From Sphingomonas sp. LaA6.9 (GTDB lineage: Bacteria; Pseudomonadota; Alphaproteobacteria; Sphingomonadales; Sphingomonadaceae), in the NCBI RefSeq assembly GCF_022601895.1, contig NZ_JAKVIO010000002.1, positions 1-64,000 of the forward strand: a stretch of DNA of 64,000 nucleotides, read 5' to 3'. How positions within the stretch are numbered: position 1 is the stretch's first letter; every line of letters starts with the position of its first letter. The position numbers and the translations under genes are program-made. Shown here one piece after another: positions 41,671 to 50,070 of the stretch. The notes under the pieces were generated by a model. It was not told where the DNA came from and did no database searches. It saw nothing but the letters and a program-made list of their open reading frames with translations.

Positions 41671-42723
41671 TCAGGCACCCGCCCGAAACTTGCGCGGCGT
41701 CGTGCCCGTCCAGCGCTTGAAGGCGCGGCCGAAGCTGGTCTGTTCGCCGTAACCAAGCCGCTCGGCCACCTCGTCGAGCGGCATGCGCGTTTGCTTGAGG
41801 TAGATCCGGGCAAGATTTTCGCGCTGCGCTTCAACCAGATCGGAAAAGCTGACTTCGTGCACCGCCAGACGCGCCTGCAGCGTGCGCACCGAGAGACCGA
41901 GCTTTTCCGCGCAACGTTCGATCGAGCAATTTCCAGCGGGCAGCGCGCCACGCACATAGCTTGCAGTGCGCTCGACGATATTGGCGCGGTTCACGAGCTT
42001 GACCCGGGCCAGATAGCCCCCCAGCAGGCGGAAGATTAGCCGGTTGGCGCTGGCAATGGGCTGGTCGAGCGCCTGCACCGGAAAGCCGATCGCATTGCGC
42101 TCGGCCCGGTTCAGGACATGGCAGGCGACGAGGCTCTCGATCTCGGGCACGTCGCGCGGGCGCGCATCGACCGCCAGATGGACATAGGCGGGCTTGAAAT
42201 GGTTTCCGCCAACGGTGCGCAGCAGCTTCAGCATCAGCATCAGCGCCTGGTAATTGGCCTGATCGTTGACGCCCATGTCGGTCTTCACGTTCCAGCGCAG
42301 TTCGGCGGTATGGAGTCCCTCGACCAGTTCCAGATCGGCTTCGGGTGAATGGACGATGGGAATATAGTCGACAAGACAGCCAACCGCCGAGCGCAGGTCG
42401 GGCGCAGCGCGGCACAATGCGGTGACGCAGCCGAACACGTCGGGATCCTGGAGATGCGCGAGCCTCAGCCCGAAGAGCGGATCGTCGAACAAGGTGCTGC
42501 AATATTCAAAGACGTCGACGACCTGCTGGCAGCCGATATGGCTGTCGGGATCGACCAGCGTGCGCGGTTCCAATCCGTGGCGCTCGAGGATGCGATGCGC
42601 GTCGCTCCCGCGGATGCGTGCATAGTCCGAAAAGCCCGTCAGATTGGCGGCGCGCATCTGTCCGCTCGCCGGGATCGCGTCCAGCGGTCCTTCAAGCCCG
42701 AAGAAATATTCACTCTCGTCCAC
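41671..42723 (-). CDS. AraC-family regulator, OruR/ArgR-like
   Basis: This 350-residue regulator has a ~220-residue N-terminal arabinose-binding-like domain (FSDYARIRGSDAHRIL; the FGLRLAHLQDPDVFG region) and a C-terminal two-HTH AraC domain (CAEKLGLSVRTLQARL; EVAERLGYGEQTSFGRAFKR). I chose the GTG at 42723 with AAAGAGG upstream; the frame is open to 42885 but would cover the divergent promoter region. It is transcribed away from the crotonase at 42884, which is its most likely target. Confidence 0.85.
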   Translation of the reverse strand: MDESEYFFGLEGPLDAIPASGQMRAANLTGFSDYARIRGSDAHRILERHGLEPRTLVDPDSHIGCQQVVDVFEYCSTLFDDPLFGLRLAHLQDPDVFGCVTALCRAAPDLRSAVGCLVDYIPIVHSPEADLELVEGLHTAELRWNVKTDMGVNDQANYQALMLMLKLLRTVGGNHFKPAYVHLAVDARPRDVPEIESLVACHVLNRAERNAIGFPVQALDQPIASANRLIFRLLGGYLARVKLVNRANIVERTASYVRGALPAGNCSIERCAEKLGLSVRTLQARLAVHEVSFSDLVEAQRENLARIYLKQTRMPLDEVAERLGYGEQTSFGRAFKRWTGTTPRKFRAGA

Positions 42724-42883
42724 CGGCGCGCCTCTTTCAGCCTGCGGCAGGATCATCGCCGCGCGCAGCCTAGCGGGCAAGGGCGGTGGCGTCCATTGTC
42801 GAGGGGGCTGCGTCAAATGCCAATACGCCGGGGACCCGCTGTGGCAGCGTCGCGCACAAACGGGGATATGTCGGGAGAGTGCC

Positions 42884-43861
42884 ATGGCAGACGCAAATGC
42901 GGCCGAGCTGAAGAAGGAAGCGGAGCAGTTCGTCCGCTACGAAAAGGACAAGGCCACCAAGATCGCGACGATCACCTTCGATCGCCCCGGCAAGTCCAAC
43001 ACCACGACGATCGGCATGCGGCTGCTGTTCGGCGAATATGTCCACAAGGCCAATATCGACGATGACGTGAAGGTGCTCGTCATTCGCGGTGAGGGCGAGG
43101 ATTTCGGCACGGGGGGCGACATTGCCGAACATGGCGACCTCTACCTCAACCCCGACGAGAACTCGAACTTCCTCGCCGACCTCGAGATCGACGATCCGGA
43201 TGTGAAATACCCGCCGGCGGGAAGCTTCCGCTATCTTCATGGGCTGACCGATCATTATGCCAAGGGCCGCGCGGGCAATCGTCCGCTGCAGGAATTCAAG
43301 AAGATCAGCATCGTCGAGGCCAAGGGCTATTGCTATGGCTGGCACTTCTACCAGGCGGCCGACGCCGACCTCGTCGTCTGTTCGGACGACACGCTCTTCG
43401 GCCATCCGTCCTTCCGCTATGCCGGCTGGGGACCGCGCCTGTGGACCTGGCTGGAAACGATCGGCGTGCGCAAATTTTCGGAAATGCTGTTCACCGGACG
43501 GCCCTTCACCGCGAAGGAAATGGCGGACAGCAATTTCGTGAACAGCGTCGTGCCGCGCGACCAGCTCGAAGCGGAGACCGCGAAATACGCCAAGGCGTGC
43601 TCGATCACGCGGCCGCTCGACGTGGTGGTGGTGCAGAAGACCTTCATCGAACTCTACAAGCAGTATCGCGGCGAATATATGGGGAGCCTGCTCACCGGCT
43701 TTGTCGAAGGCGTGCTGCCCGCGATGAAGAACGACGTCGAGGACGATGTGAACCTCGGCAACGGCGTGTTCGACAAGGGCATCAACAATGTCGTGAAGGA
43801 TCGCGACCTCGCCTATCCGGCCGAATGGCGACTGAGCCGGGGCGGGCGCGCCAGGCCCTGA
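42884..43861 (+). CDS. Crotonase-fold acyl-CoA enzyme lacking the hydratase glutamates
   Basis: This 325-residue crotonase-superfamily protein has an oxyanion segment GTGGDIAEHG and the later helices typical of the fold. The two glutamates of enoyl-CoA hydratase are absent: the first position reads YGWHFYQAAD and the second GHPSFRYAGWG. It is ~60 residues longer than a classical hydratase, with an inserted loop after PPAGSFRYLHG and a long C-terminal tail. The ATG has the site GGGAG. It is therefore more likely a hydrolase, decarboxylase, isomerase or C-C bond enzyme on a bulky acyl-CoA. It is divergent from the AraC gene at 42723. Confidence 0.82.
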   Translation: MADANAAELKKEAEQFVRYEKDKATKIATITFDRPGKSNTTTIGMRLLFGEYVHKANIDDDVKVLVIRGEGEDFGTGGDIAEHGDLYLNPDENSNFLADLEIDDPDVKYPPAGSFRYLHGLTDHYAKGRAGNRPLQEFKKISIVEAKGYCYGWHFYQAADADLVVCSDDTLFGHPSFRYAGWGPRLWTWLETIGVRKFSEMLFTGRPFTAKEMADSNFVNSVVPRDQLEAETAKYAKACSITRPLDVVVVQKTFIELYKQYRGEYMGSLLTGFVEGVLPAMKNDVEDDVNLGNGVFDKGINNVVKDRDLAYPAEWRLSRGGRARP

Positions 43862-44021
43862 ACCGACGACGTGTTGATTAGCTGCGCGAAATGTCGACCA
43901 GCCTGCATGATCGGCATGGCAGCGTTTTTCGAGCGGACTAGCATGGGCATCAGATGAAGCCGGCGGCGAACCCGTTGCCCCGCAACAATTTCGGGGCGAC
44001 GCCGCGGCAGGAGAGGCGAAT

Positions 44022-45041
44022 ATGGCCGACACACTTTTCGCGCTCGACAAGCGCAACTATCAGCAATGCCAGACGCTGTTTCGCGGGCAACGCGACCAGG
44101 AATATTATGCCGGCGATTACTGGATCGAGGACGCGAGCGTCATCGACGTGCGCGCGGAACGCAAGCCTGTCGGCCCCTCGTCGATCATCCTGCTGCGCTC
44201 GGCAACGCGGCTCTTCTTTCGCCGGACGCGCCAGCACATCCGGCAGGACGCAACCGATCTGTCCGTTCTCTGGTTCGTGAAGCGCGGCGGGCTGGCCATT
44301 TCGAGCCAGTGCGGCAACCGCACCGCGCATCCGGGCGATTTTGCGATCACCCGCTCGATGTCGCCCTTCTTCATCGAGTGCCAGCCCGACGAAGCGGGTG
44401 TGCACGAAGTGCTCCATGTGACCGTGCCGACACACATCCTGCGCGCGCACATCCCGCATGACCTCAGCACCGGTCTGTTCATGCCGATGGATCGGCGCGA
44501 ACTCGTCATCGCGGAGAACATGCTCACCGATCTTTTCAGGGACGATGGTGATCTTGGAGCGGACACGGCCCGGACGCTTCTCGACGCCGCGCTGACGGTG
44601 ATCGGCCATGCCGTTCGTGCCGATGAAACGGCCATACCCACACGGCAGACCGTCACTGACCGGCGACTGGAAGAGGTGCTGCGCTTTATCGAGGTGCATC
44701 TGGCCGATCCCGAACTTTCCACCGCGATGGTGTCGAAAGGGTGCGGGATTTCGCCGCGCTACCTGTCGTCGCTGCTGCGGCTCAAGGGGACGACCTTTTC
44801 CGAACTGGTATGGGAGCAGCGGCTGGAAAAGGCGAAGAGCTGGCTCTCCAGTTCCAATCCGCGCGACATCTCGATCAGCGAGATCGCCTATGGCGTCGGC
44901 TTCAAGAGCGCGGCGCACTTCAGCCGCATGTTCAAGCGCGTCTTCGAGATCAACCCGCGCGAATTCCGCGGCGGTCTTGGCGAGGAAATCGTGCACGCCG
45001 ACTATCAGCGCTACACCGAGAGCGGCGGGCTGCTGCAATAG
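44022..45041 (+). CDS. AraC-family transcriptional regulator
   Basis: This 339-residue regulator has an N-terminal AraC-binding-domain-like half (LSVLWFVKRGGLAISSQ; GDFAITRSMSPFFIEC) and a C-terminal AraC DNA-binding domain (MVSKGCGISPRYLSSLL; SEIAYGVGFKSAAHFSRMFK). The start has the site CAGGAGAGG. It lies 110 bases upstream of, and in the same direction as, the fused 2-oxoacid:ferredoxin oxidoreductase. A 12-bp palindrome CGGCAATTGCCG at 45081-45092 in that gap is a possible binding site. Confidence 0.87.
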   Translation: MADTLFALDKRNYQQCQTLFRGQRDQEYYAGDYWIEDASVIDVRAERKPVGPSSIILLRSATRLFFRRTRQHIRQDATDLSVLWFVKRGGLAISSQCGNRTAHPGDFAITRSMSPFFIECQPDEAGVHEVLHVTVPTHILRAHIPHDLSTGLFMPMDRRELVIAENMLTDLFRDDGDLGADTARTLLDAALTVIGHAVRADETAIPTRQTVTDRRLEEVLRFIEVHLADPELSTAMVSKGCGISPRYLSSLLRLKGTTFSELVWEQRLEKAKSWLSSSNPRDISISEIAYGVGFKSAAHFSRMFKRVFEINPREFRGGLGEEIVHADYQRYTESGGLLQ

Positions 45042-45151
45042 AGCGCGCCGGGGGGCAAACGTCTCGTCCAGCGCAGGCAACGGCAATTGCCGCAGCGACG
45101 CTATAGCGGGCTGATGGCGCATGTGACTGCCCGCAGCGAAAAGGGGACGCC

Positions 45152-48100
45152 ATGACCAAGACGGTCGTGACGCTGGACGACAAATACACACAGATCGAAG
45201 GGCAGGTGATGCTGTCGTCGTTGCAGGGTGTCGTTCGCCTGTTGCTCGATCAGGCGCGGCGCGACAGTGCGGCGGGGCTCAGGACCGCCGGCTATGTCAG
45301 CGGCTATCGCGGATCGCCGATCACGACGCTCGACGCGCAGCTCTGGGCGGCGGGCAAGATCCTTGAAGAACACGACATCCGCTTCGAACCCGGGCTCAAC
45401 GAGGAACTTGCGGCGACCTCCTTGCGCGGAACGCAGCAGATCGACTGGTTCGGGCGCCCGCGCGTGCAGGGCGTGTTCTCGCTCTGGTACGCCAAGGGTA
45501 TCGGCGTCGACCGCGCCTGCGAAGCGCTGAAGCTTGGCAATATGGAAGGCACATCACCGCACGGCGGCGTGCTGGTGCTGGCGGGCGACGACCATGCCGC
45601 CAAGTCCTCGGCATCGGCACACCAGAGCGAACACACGCTGATCGCGGGATTCATGCCGGTGCTCTATCCCGCGACGACCGACGAGATCCTGCAATTCGGC
45701 CAGCTCGGCTGGGCGATGTCGCGCGCGTCGGGGCTCTATGCGAGCATGAAGACGATCACCGACACGCTCGATCTGACCTCGACGGTTGCCTTGCCGGCGC
45801 CGGGCTTTGCGATCGCGCAGCCCGTGCTCGATCCGGCCGTCAATCTTCATGTCAGACAGGGCATGACCGCGCTCCAGATGGAGGCGCTGACGGTCGATCA
45901 TCGCCTGCCCGCGGCACAGGCCTTTGTGCGTGCCAACAGGCTTGACCGGGTGACGATTGATGCGCCGCAGCGCAACCTTACCATCGTCAGCGCCGGAAAG
46001 GCCTGGCTCGATGCATGTCAGGCGTTGCTCGACCTCGGTCTCGATGCCGGGCGCTGCGCGGCGCTTGGAATCCGCGTGGTCAAGATCGGGATGGTCTGGC
46101 CGCTCGAACCCGATTTCGCGCGCGAGGCGTGCGCGGGAAGCCGCGAAGTGCTGGTGATCGAAGAGAAGCGGCCGCTGCTCGAAGAGCAATTATCCTCGCT
46201 TTTTTACCGCCTTCCCGCCGATCAGCGCCCGGAAATCGTGGGCAAGCGCACGCCGCAAGGCGAGCCGCTGCTGTCGTCGGTGAACGTCCTCGACGCGGGG
46301 CAGGTCCGCCGTGCGCTGCTGAACCGTCTCGACGCACTGGGATTGCTTGACGACGCACTCCGCACGCGGGCGAACCGGCTCGAGGCGCTGGAGGAGGCGG
46401 GCAGGGGAACTATGCCCGCAGCCATCCGGCCCGCCTTTTTCTGTTCGGGCTGCCCGCACAACAGCTCGACAGTGGTGCCCGAGGGCAGCAGCGCGATGGG
46501 CGCGACCGGGTGTCATGGGCTCGCGGCCTTCATGCCCGAACGGCGGACGATGCCAACGGTCGGCATGGGCTCGGAAGGCATGCCCTGGGTGGCGGCGCAG
46601 AGCTTTGTCGATACGCCGCACATGTTCCAGAATCTGGGCGACGGCACCTATACGCATTCGGGCCTGCTCACCATCCGCGCCTCGGTGGCAGCGAAGAGCA
46701 ATGTCACCTTCAAAATCCTCTATAACGACGCGGTCGCCATGACCGGGGGGCAGCCTGCCGAGGGCGCACTGACCCCCGAGCAGATAGTGCGCGAACTCGT
46801 CGTCGAGGGCGTCGAGCCGGTTGTGCTGGTGAGCGAGGACCCGTCGCGCTTCAGCGCATCTGACCTGCCGGCTGGGGTACGCGTATCCCATCGCGACTCT
46901 CTTGATAAAATCCAGCGTGAACTTCGTGAGTTAAATGGCATATCTGCCATCGTGTATGAGCAGACCTGTGCCAACGAGAAGCGCAGGCGCAGGAAGCGCG
47001 GGGAGCATCCCGATCCAGCGACGCGGCTGTTCATCAACACCGCCGTCTGCGAGGGCTGCGGGGACTGTTCGAAACAGTCCAACTGCCTTTCGATCCAGCC
47101 GGTCGAAACCGAATTCGGCCGCAAGCGGACCATAGACCAGTCGACCTGCAACAAGGACATGAGCTGCATCAAGGGCTTCTGCCCATCCTTTGTCACGGTC
47201 AACGGCGGCAGGCCGGCGAAGCGTGCGCTCGACATGGGCGCGCTCGCGGGAAAGCTCGCCGCGCTGCCCATGCCGGCAATCGCGAACTGCGGCGCGGGCC
47301 ATGCGATGCTCGTCACCGGCATCGGTGGAACGGGTGTGCTGACAGTCGGCGCAGTGCTCGCGATGGCCGCACATCTGGAGGGCAAGGCCGCCAAGGTGCT
47401 CGACATGACGGGCATGGCGCAGAAAGGCGGCGCGGTCACGAGCCATATCCGTATCGCGGGTGACGTCGCCGCCATTCCCTCCGCGCGACTGGGAGCGGGG
47501 CAGACCGACCTGATTCTCGCCTGCGACCTGATCGTCGCGACCGCGCCCGACGTGCTGAACACCGTGCATGAAGCGACGCGACTGCTAGGCAACGCCGATG
47601 TCGCACCAACGGGCGAATTCCAGACCAATGCGTCGCTGGACCTGACCGCGACCCGCTTTCTGAAGGCGGTGGAGAAGCGCGTTTCCGCCGATCGCATCGA
47701 GACGGTGCGCGCTTCGGCTTTGGCGACCCGGTTGTTGGGGGATTCCATCTTCACCAACCTGATGATGCTGGGCTTTGCCGTACAGAAGGGCCTCCTTCCC
47801 GTGTCGCTGGCTTCGATCGAGGAGGCCGTCCGGCTCAACGGCGTTGCGGTGAAGGCCAACCTCGACGCGCTCGCGCTGGGTCGGCTCGCGGCACATGATC
47901 CCGATGGTCTGTTTGCCTTTGCCGAAACGCCCCGGCATCAAGTCCCAGAACAAGCGACGCTTGGCGCGATCGTCGAAAGCCGGGTTGCGCATCTGACGGC
48001 TTATCAGGATGCGGCCTATGCCGTGGAGTACAGGAGCTTCATCGACGCGCTCGCCGGACGGCTCGATCGGGTCGATGGCGAACCCTTCCTGATCGAGGTC

Positions 48101-48616
48101 GCGCGGCAGCTGGCACGCCTGATGGCGTACAAGGACGAATATGAGGTCGCCCGGCTCTATGCAGACCCGGCTTTCATGGCGGCGGTGCGCGACCAGTTCG
48201 AGGGCGACTTCACGCTCTCGGCCAATCTCGCCCCACCGCTCTTCAGCCGCGCCAAGGACGAAAAGACCGGCCGCCCGCGAAAGATTGCGTTCGGCCCTTG
48301 GGTTTTCACGTTGTTCGGTGTGCTCGCGCGCTTCAGGCGGCTGCGCGGCACGGTCTTCGATCCCTTCGGCTACACCGCCGAACGCCGGATGGAACGGGCG
48401 CTGATCGGCGAGTACCATGCGCTTGTGTGGGATATCGCCGACCGGCTCACCAGTGCCAACATCGCCGTCGCAACCGAAATTGCCGCCGCAGCCAGTCTCA
48501 TCGCAGGCTATGGCCGGGTAAAGGAGGAGGGTGTCGCGAGATATCGCACGCGCGTTGGCGCGCTCATGGCACGCTTCGATGCGCCTGCTACAGTTACGGA
48601 ACCCGTTCCCGCCTGA
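45152..48616 (+). CDS. Fused indolepyruvate (2-oxoacid):ferredoxin oxidoreductase
   Basis: This 1154-residue protein fuses the two subunits (IorA and IorB) of the oxygen-tolerant alphaproteobacterial type. It opens with a pyrimidine-binding half (GYVSGYRGSPITTLDAQLW) and contains the thiamine-diphosphate motif GDGTYTHSGLL..NDAVAMTGGQ (about residues 495-535). A cysteine-rich Fe-S region CEGCGDCSKQSNC follows (about residues 630-660), then the gamma half with GIGGTGVLTVGAVLAMAAHL. It decarboxylates a 2-oxoacid oxidatively to acyl-CoA, passing electrons to ferredoxin. A homologue (edcC) is reported as needed for estrogen breakdown in Novosphingobium tardaugens, so this copy may act on a ring-cleavage product. 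No ferredoxin gene is adjacent. Confidence 0.9.
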   Translation: MTKTVVTLDDKYTQIEGQVMLSSLQGVVRLLLDQARRDSAAGLRTAGYVSGYRGSPITTLDAQLWAAGKILEEHDIRFEPGLNEELAATSLRGTQQIDWFGRPRVQGVFSLWYAKGIGVDRACEALKLGNMEGTSPHGGVLVLAGDDHAAKSSASAHQSEHTLIAGFMPVLYPATTDEILQFGQLGWAMSRASGLYASMKTITDTLDLTSTVALPAPGFAIAQPVLDPAVNLHVRQGMTALQMEALTVDHRLPAAQAFVRANRLDRVTIDAPQRNLTIVSAGKAWLDACQALLDLGLDAGRCAALGIRVVKIGMVWPLEPDFAREACAGSREVLVIEEKRPLLEEQLSSLFYRLPADQRPEIVGKRTPQGEPLLSSVNVLDAGQVRRALLNRLDALGLLDDALRTRANRLEALEEAGRGTMPAAIRPAFFCSGCPHNSSTVVPEGSSAMGATGCHGLAAFMPERRTMPTVGMGSEGMPWVAAQSFVDTPHMFQNLGDGTYTHSGLLTIRASVAAKSNVTFKILYNDAVAMTGGQPAEGALTPEQIVRELVVEGVEPVVLVSEDPSRFSASDLPAGVRVSHRDSLDKIQRELRELNGISAIVYEQTCANEKRRRRKRGEHPDPATRLFINTAVCEGCGDCSKQSNCLSIQPVETEFGRKRTIDQSTCNKDMSCIKGFCPSFVTVNGGRPAKRALDMGALAGKLAALPMPAIANCGAGHAMLVTGIGGTGVLTVGAVLAMAAHLEGKAAKVLDMTGMAQKGGAVTSHIRIAGDVAAIPSARLGAGQTDLILACDLIVATAPDVLNTVHEATRLLGNADVAPTGEFQTNASLDLTATRFLKAVEKRVSADRIETVRASALATRLLGDSIFTNLMMLGFAVQKGLLPVSLASIEEAVRLNGVAVKANLDALALGRLAAHDPDGLFAFAETPRHQVPEQATLGAIVESRVAHLTAYQDAAYAVEYRSFIDALAGRLDRVDGEPFLIEVARQLARLMAYKDEYEVARLYADPAFMAAVRDQFEGDFTLSANLAPPLFSRAKDEKTGRPRKIAFGPWVFTLFGVLARFRRLRGTVFDPFGYTAERRMERALIGEYHALVWDIADRLTSANIAVATEIAAAASLIAGYGRVKEEGVARYRTRVGALMARFDAPATVTEPVPA

Positions 48617-48627
48617 AGGAAGATTGC

Positions 48628-48963
48628 ATGCCGCGCTATCGGATGATCACGCTGACCCGTCCCATCGAAGGCCGCGAGGACGAATATAATCACTGGTATC
48701 AGGACGTGCATTTGCCGCAGGTGACGACGATGCCGGGCATGAAAGCGGCGCAGCGCTTCAAGGTCGCGCGTACGCTCTCCGGCGACAGCCATCTTCCCTA
48801 TGTCGCGGTCTACGAGATCGAGACCGACGATATCGACGGGGTGCTGACCGCGATCAACGAAAGCATGGCCGATGGCCGGTTGACGATGACCGATGCTGTC
48901 GACGCGACCGACTCCTTTGCGATCGTCTGCGAGGAGATCGGGAAGCGCGTGACGGCGAAATAG
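48628..48963 (+). CDS. Small dimeric alpha-beta barrel (EthD-like) protein
   Basis: This 111-residue protein has the EthD/DUF4286-like ferredoxin-like fold: MITLTRPIEGREDEYNHWYQ and a following HLPQVTTMPGMKAAQRF, then LPYVAVYEIETDDIDGVL. The His in DVHLPQV is conserved in the family. It lies 11 bases after the oxidoreductase gene with the site GAAGGAAG, so they are co-transcribed. EthD-like proteins assist oxygenases or catalyse cyclase- or decarboxylase-type reactions. Its job here is unknown. The frame is open further upstream but only through the oxidoreductase gene. Confidence 0.85.
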   Translation: MPRYRMITLTRPIEGREDEYNHWYQDVHLPQVTTMPGMKAAQRFKVARTLSGDSHLPYVAVYEIETDDIDGVLTAINESMADGRLTMTDAVDATDSFAIVCEEIGKRVTAK

Positions 48964-49007
48964 GGAGGGCGCTCAGCGCGCTGAACAACTGGCCTGGATC
49001 AACCGGC

Positions 49008-49122
49008 CCGCTCATCCTGAGGAGGGGCTGAGCCTGGCGAAGACCCGTCTCGAAGGATAGTCGCTGACCATGTCCTTCGAGACACCATTTCGACAAGCTC
49101 AATGGTTCCTCAGGATGAGCGG
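49008..49122. repeat. Intergenic nested inverted repeat (sphingomonad REP-like)
   Basis: A 16-bp outer repeat CCGCTCATCCTGAGGA (49008-49023) is mirrored perfectly at 49107-49122. An inner pair GTCTCGAAGGA (49047-49057) is mirrored at 49073-49083. The element fits entirely in the 180 bases between two convergent genes. Sequences with CTCATCCTGAGGA and TCTCGAAGGA arms are widespread in sphingomonad intergenic spaces. Confidence 0.85.
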
Positions 49123-49143
49123 ATCAATCTAAGCGCAGCGTGC

Positions 49144-49944
49144 TCAGCGCCCTGTGAATTTGGGCGTCCGCTTCTCCCTGAGCGCCGCGATGCCTTCGCG
49201 GTGGTCTTCGCTGCGGACGCTGACCGACTCATAGGCGATCCCGGCCTCCATCACTGCGCCCGCGATGCGCTTGAGCTCCATGTTGGTCAGCACCTTGGTC
49301 CAGCGGATGGCGTTGGGCGCGCCGTCGAGCAGGCGCTGGCAGAACGCATCGACCGCCTGATCGAGCTGATCGGCGGGCACTGCGTGGTTGATGAGCCCGA
49401 TCTCCGCGGCCCTGGTCGCGGTCAGCAGTTCGCCTGTGAGCAGATATTCCTTGGCGCGCGCAAGGCCGATGCGCTGCGCCCAGACGACGGCGCCGCCATC
49501 GCCCGCGACAAGCCCGATGCCGACATGCGGATCGCCGATCTTCGCGGTATCGGCGGCAAAGACCACGTCGCAGAGCAGCGCGATCGACGCGCCGAGCCCG
49601 ACGGCGTGGCCGTTCATCCGGCACACCACCGGTTTTTCGATGTCGAGCAGCGCGAAGACGATCCGCTTTGCCTGCCGCGCCTCATGGTCGAACAGGTGCG
49701 GATTGGCGGCATTGTGCTCCATATGCGCGATGTCACCGCCCGCCGAAAAGGCCTTGCCTGCACCGGTGAGCAGGATGACGTCCGATTCCGCATCCCTGCC
49801 CGCAAAGGCCAGTGCCTCGGGCAGCTCGTCGTGGAGATCGAGGTCGACGGCATTGAGCGCATCGGGGCGGTTGAGCGTCATGACGAGCATCCGGCCGCGG
49901 CGCTCGAACAGGATGGTGCGGAATTTCGGAACTTCAGCGGTCAT
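49144..49944 (-). CDS. Enoyl-CoA hydratase/isomerase-family protein
   Basis: This 266-residue crotonase has the canonical oxyanion segment FSAGGDIAHME and the helix region HAVGLGASIALLCDVVFAAD. The positions of the two hydratase glutamates hold Ser (GASIALLCD) and His (GDPHVGIGLVAGDGG), so classical water addition is doubtful. The later Asp in AGDGG could act as in isomerases. I chose the ATG at 49944 with AGGGGAG upstream; the frame is open to 50058 but crosses the divergent gene's leader. It is divergent from the KstD-like gene at 50071. Confidence 0.85.
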   Translation of the reverse strand: MTAEVPKFRTILFERRGRMLVMTLNRPDALNAVDLDLHDELPEALAFAGRDAESDVILLTGAGKAFSAGGDIAHMEHNAANPHLFDHEARQAKRIVFALLDIEKPVVCRMNGHAVGLGASIALLCDVVFAADTAKIGDPHVGIGLVAGDGGAVVWAQRIGLARAKEYLLTGELLTATRAAEIGLINHAVPADQLDQAVDAFCQRLLDGAPNAIRWTKVLTNMELKRIAGAVMEAGIAYESVSVRSEDHREGIAALREKRTPKFTGR

Positions 49945-50070
49945 CGACAGAATCTCCCCTGGCACTCCCTTATCACGCCGGGGCGATATGCGAATGCCGC
50001 CCGGGCGATAAGCACTTGTGCAGCCCCATGCGCGGCGGTCTATTCCGCCGCAAGACAAGGAGAGCGGTGG

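Noticed and set aside
49102-50070. Apparent 323-residue N-terminal extension of the KstD-like protein
   Set aside because: It is antisense to the crotonase and lies before a good ribosome site and the FAD motif; the ATG at 50071 explains the protein.
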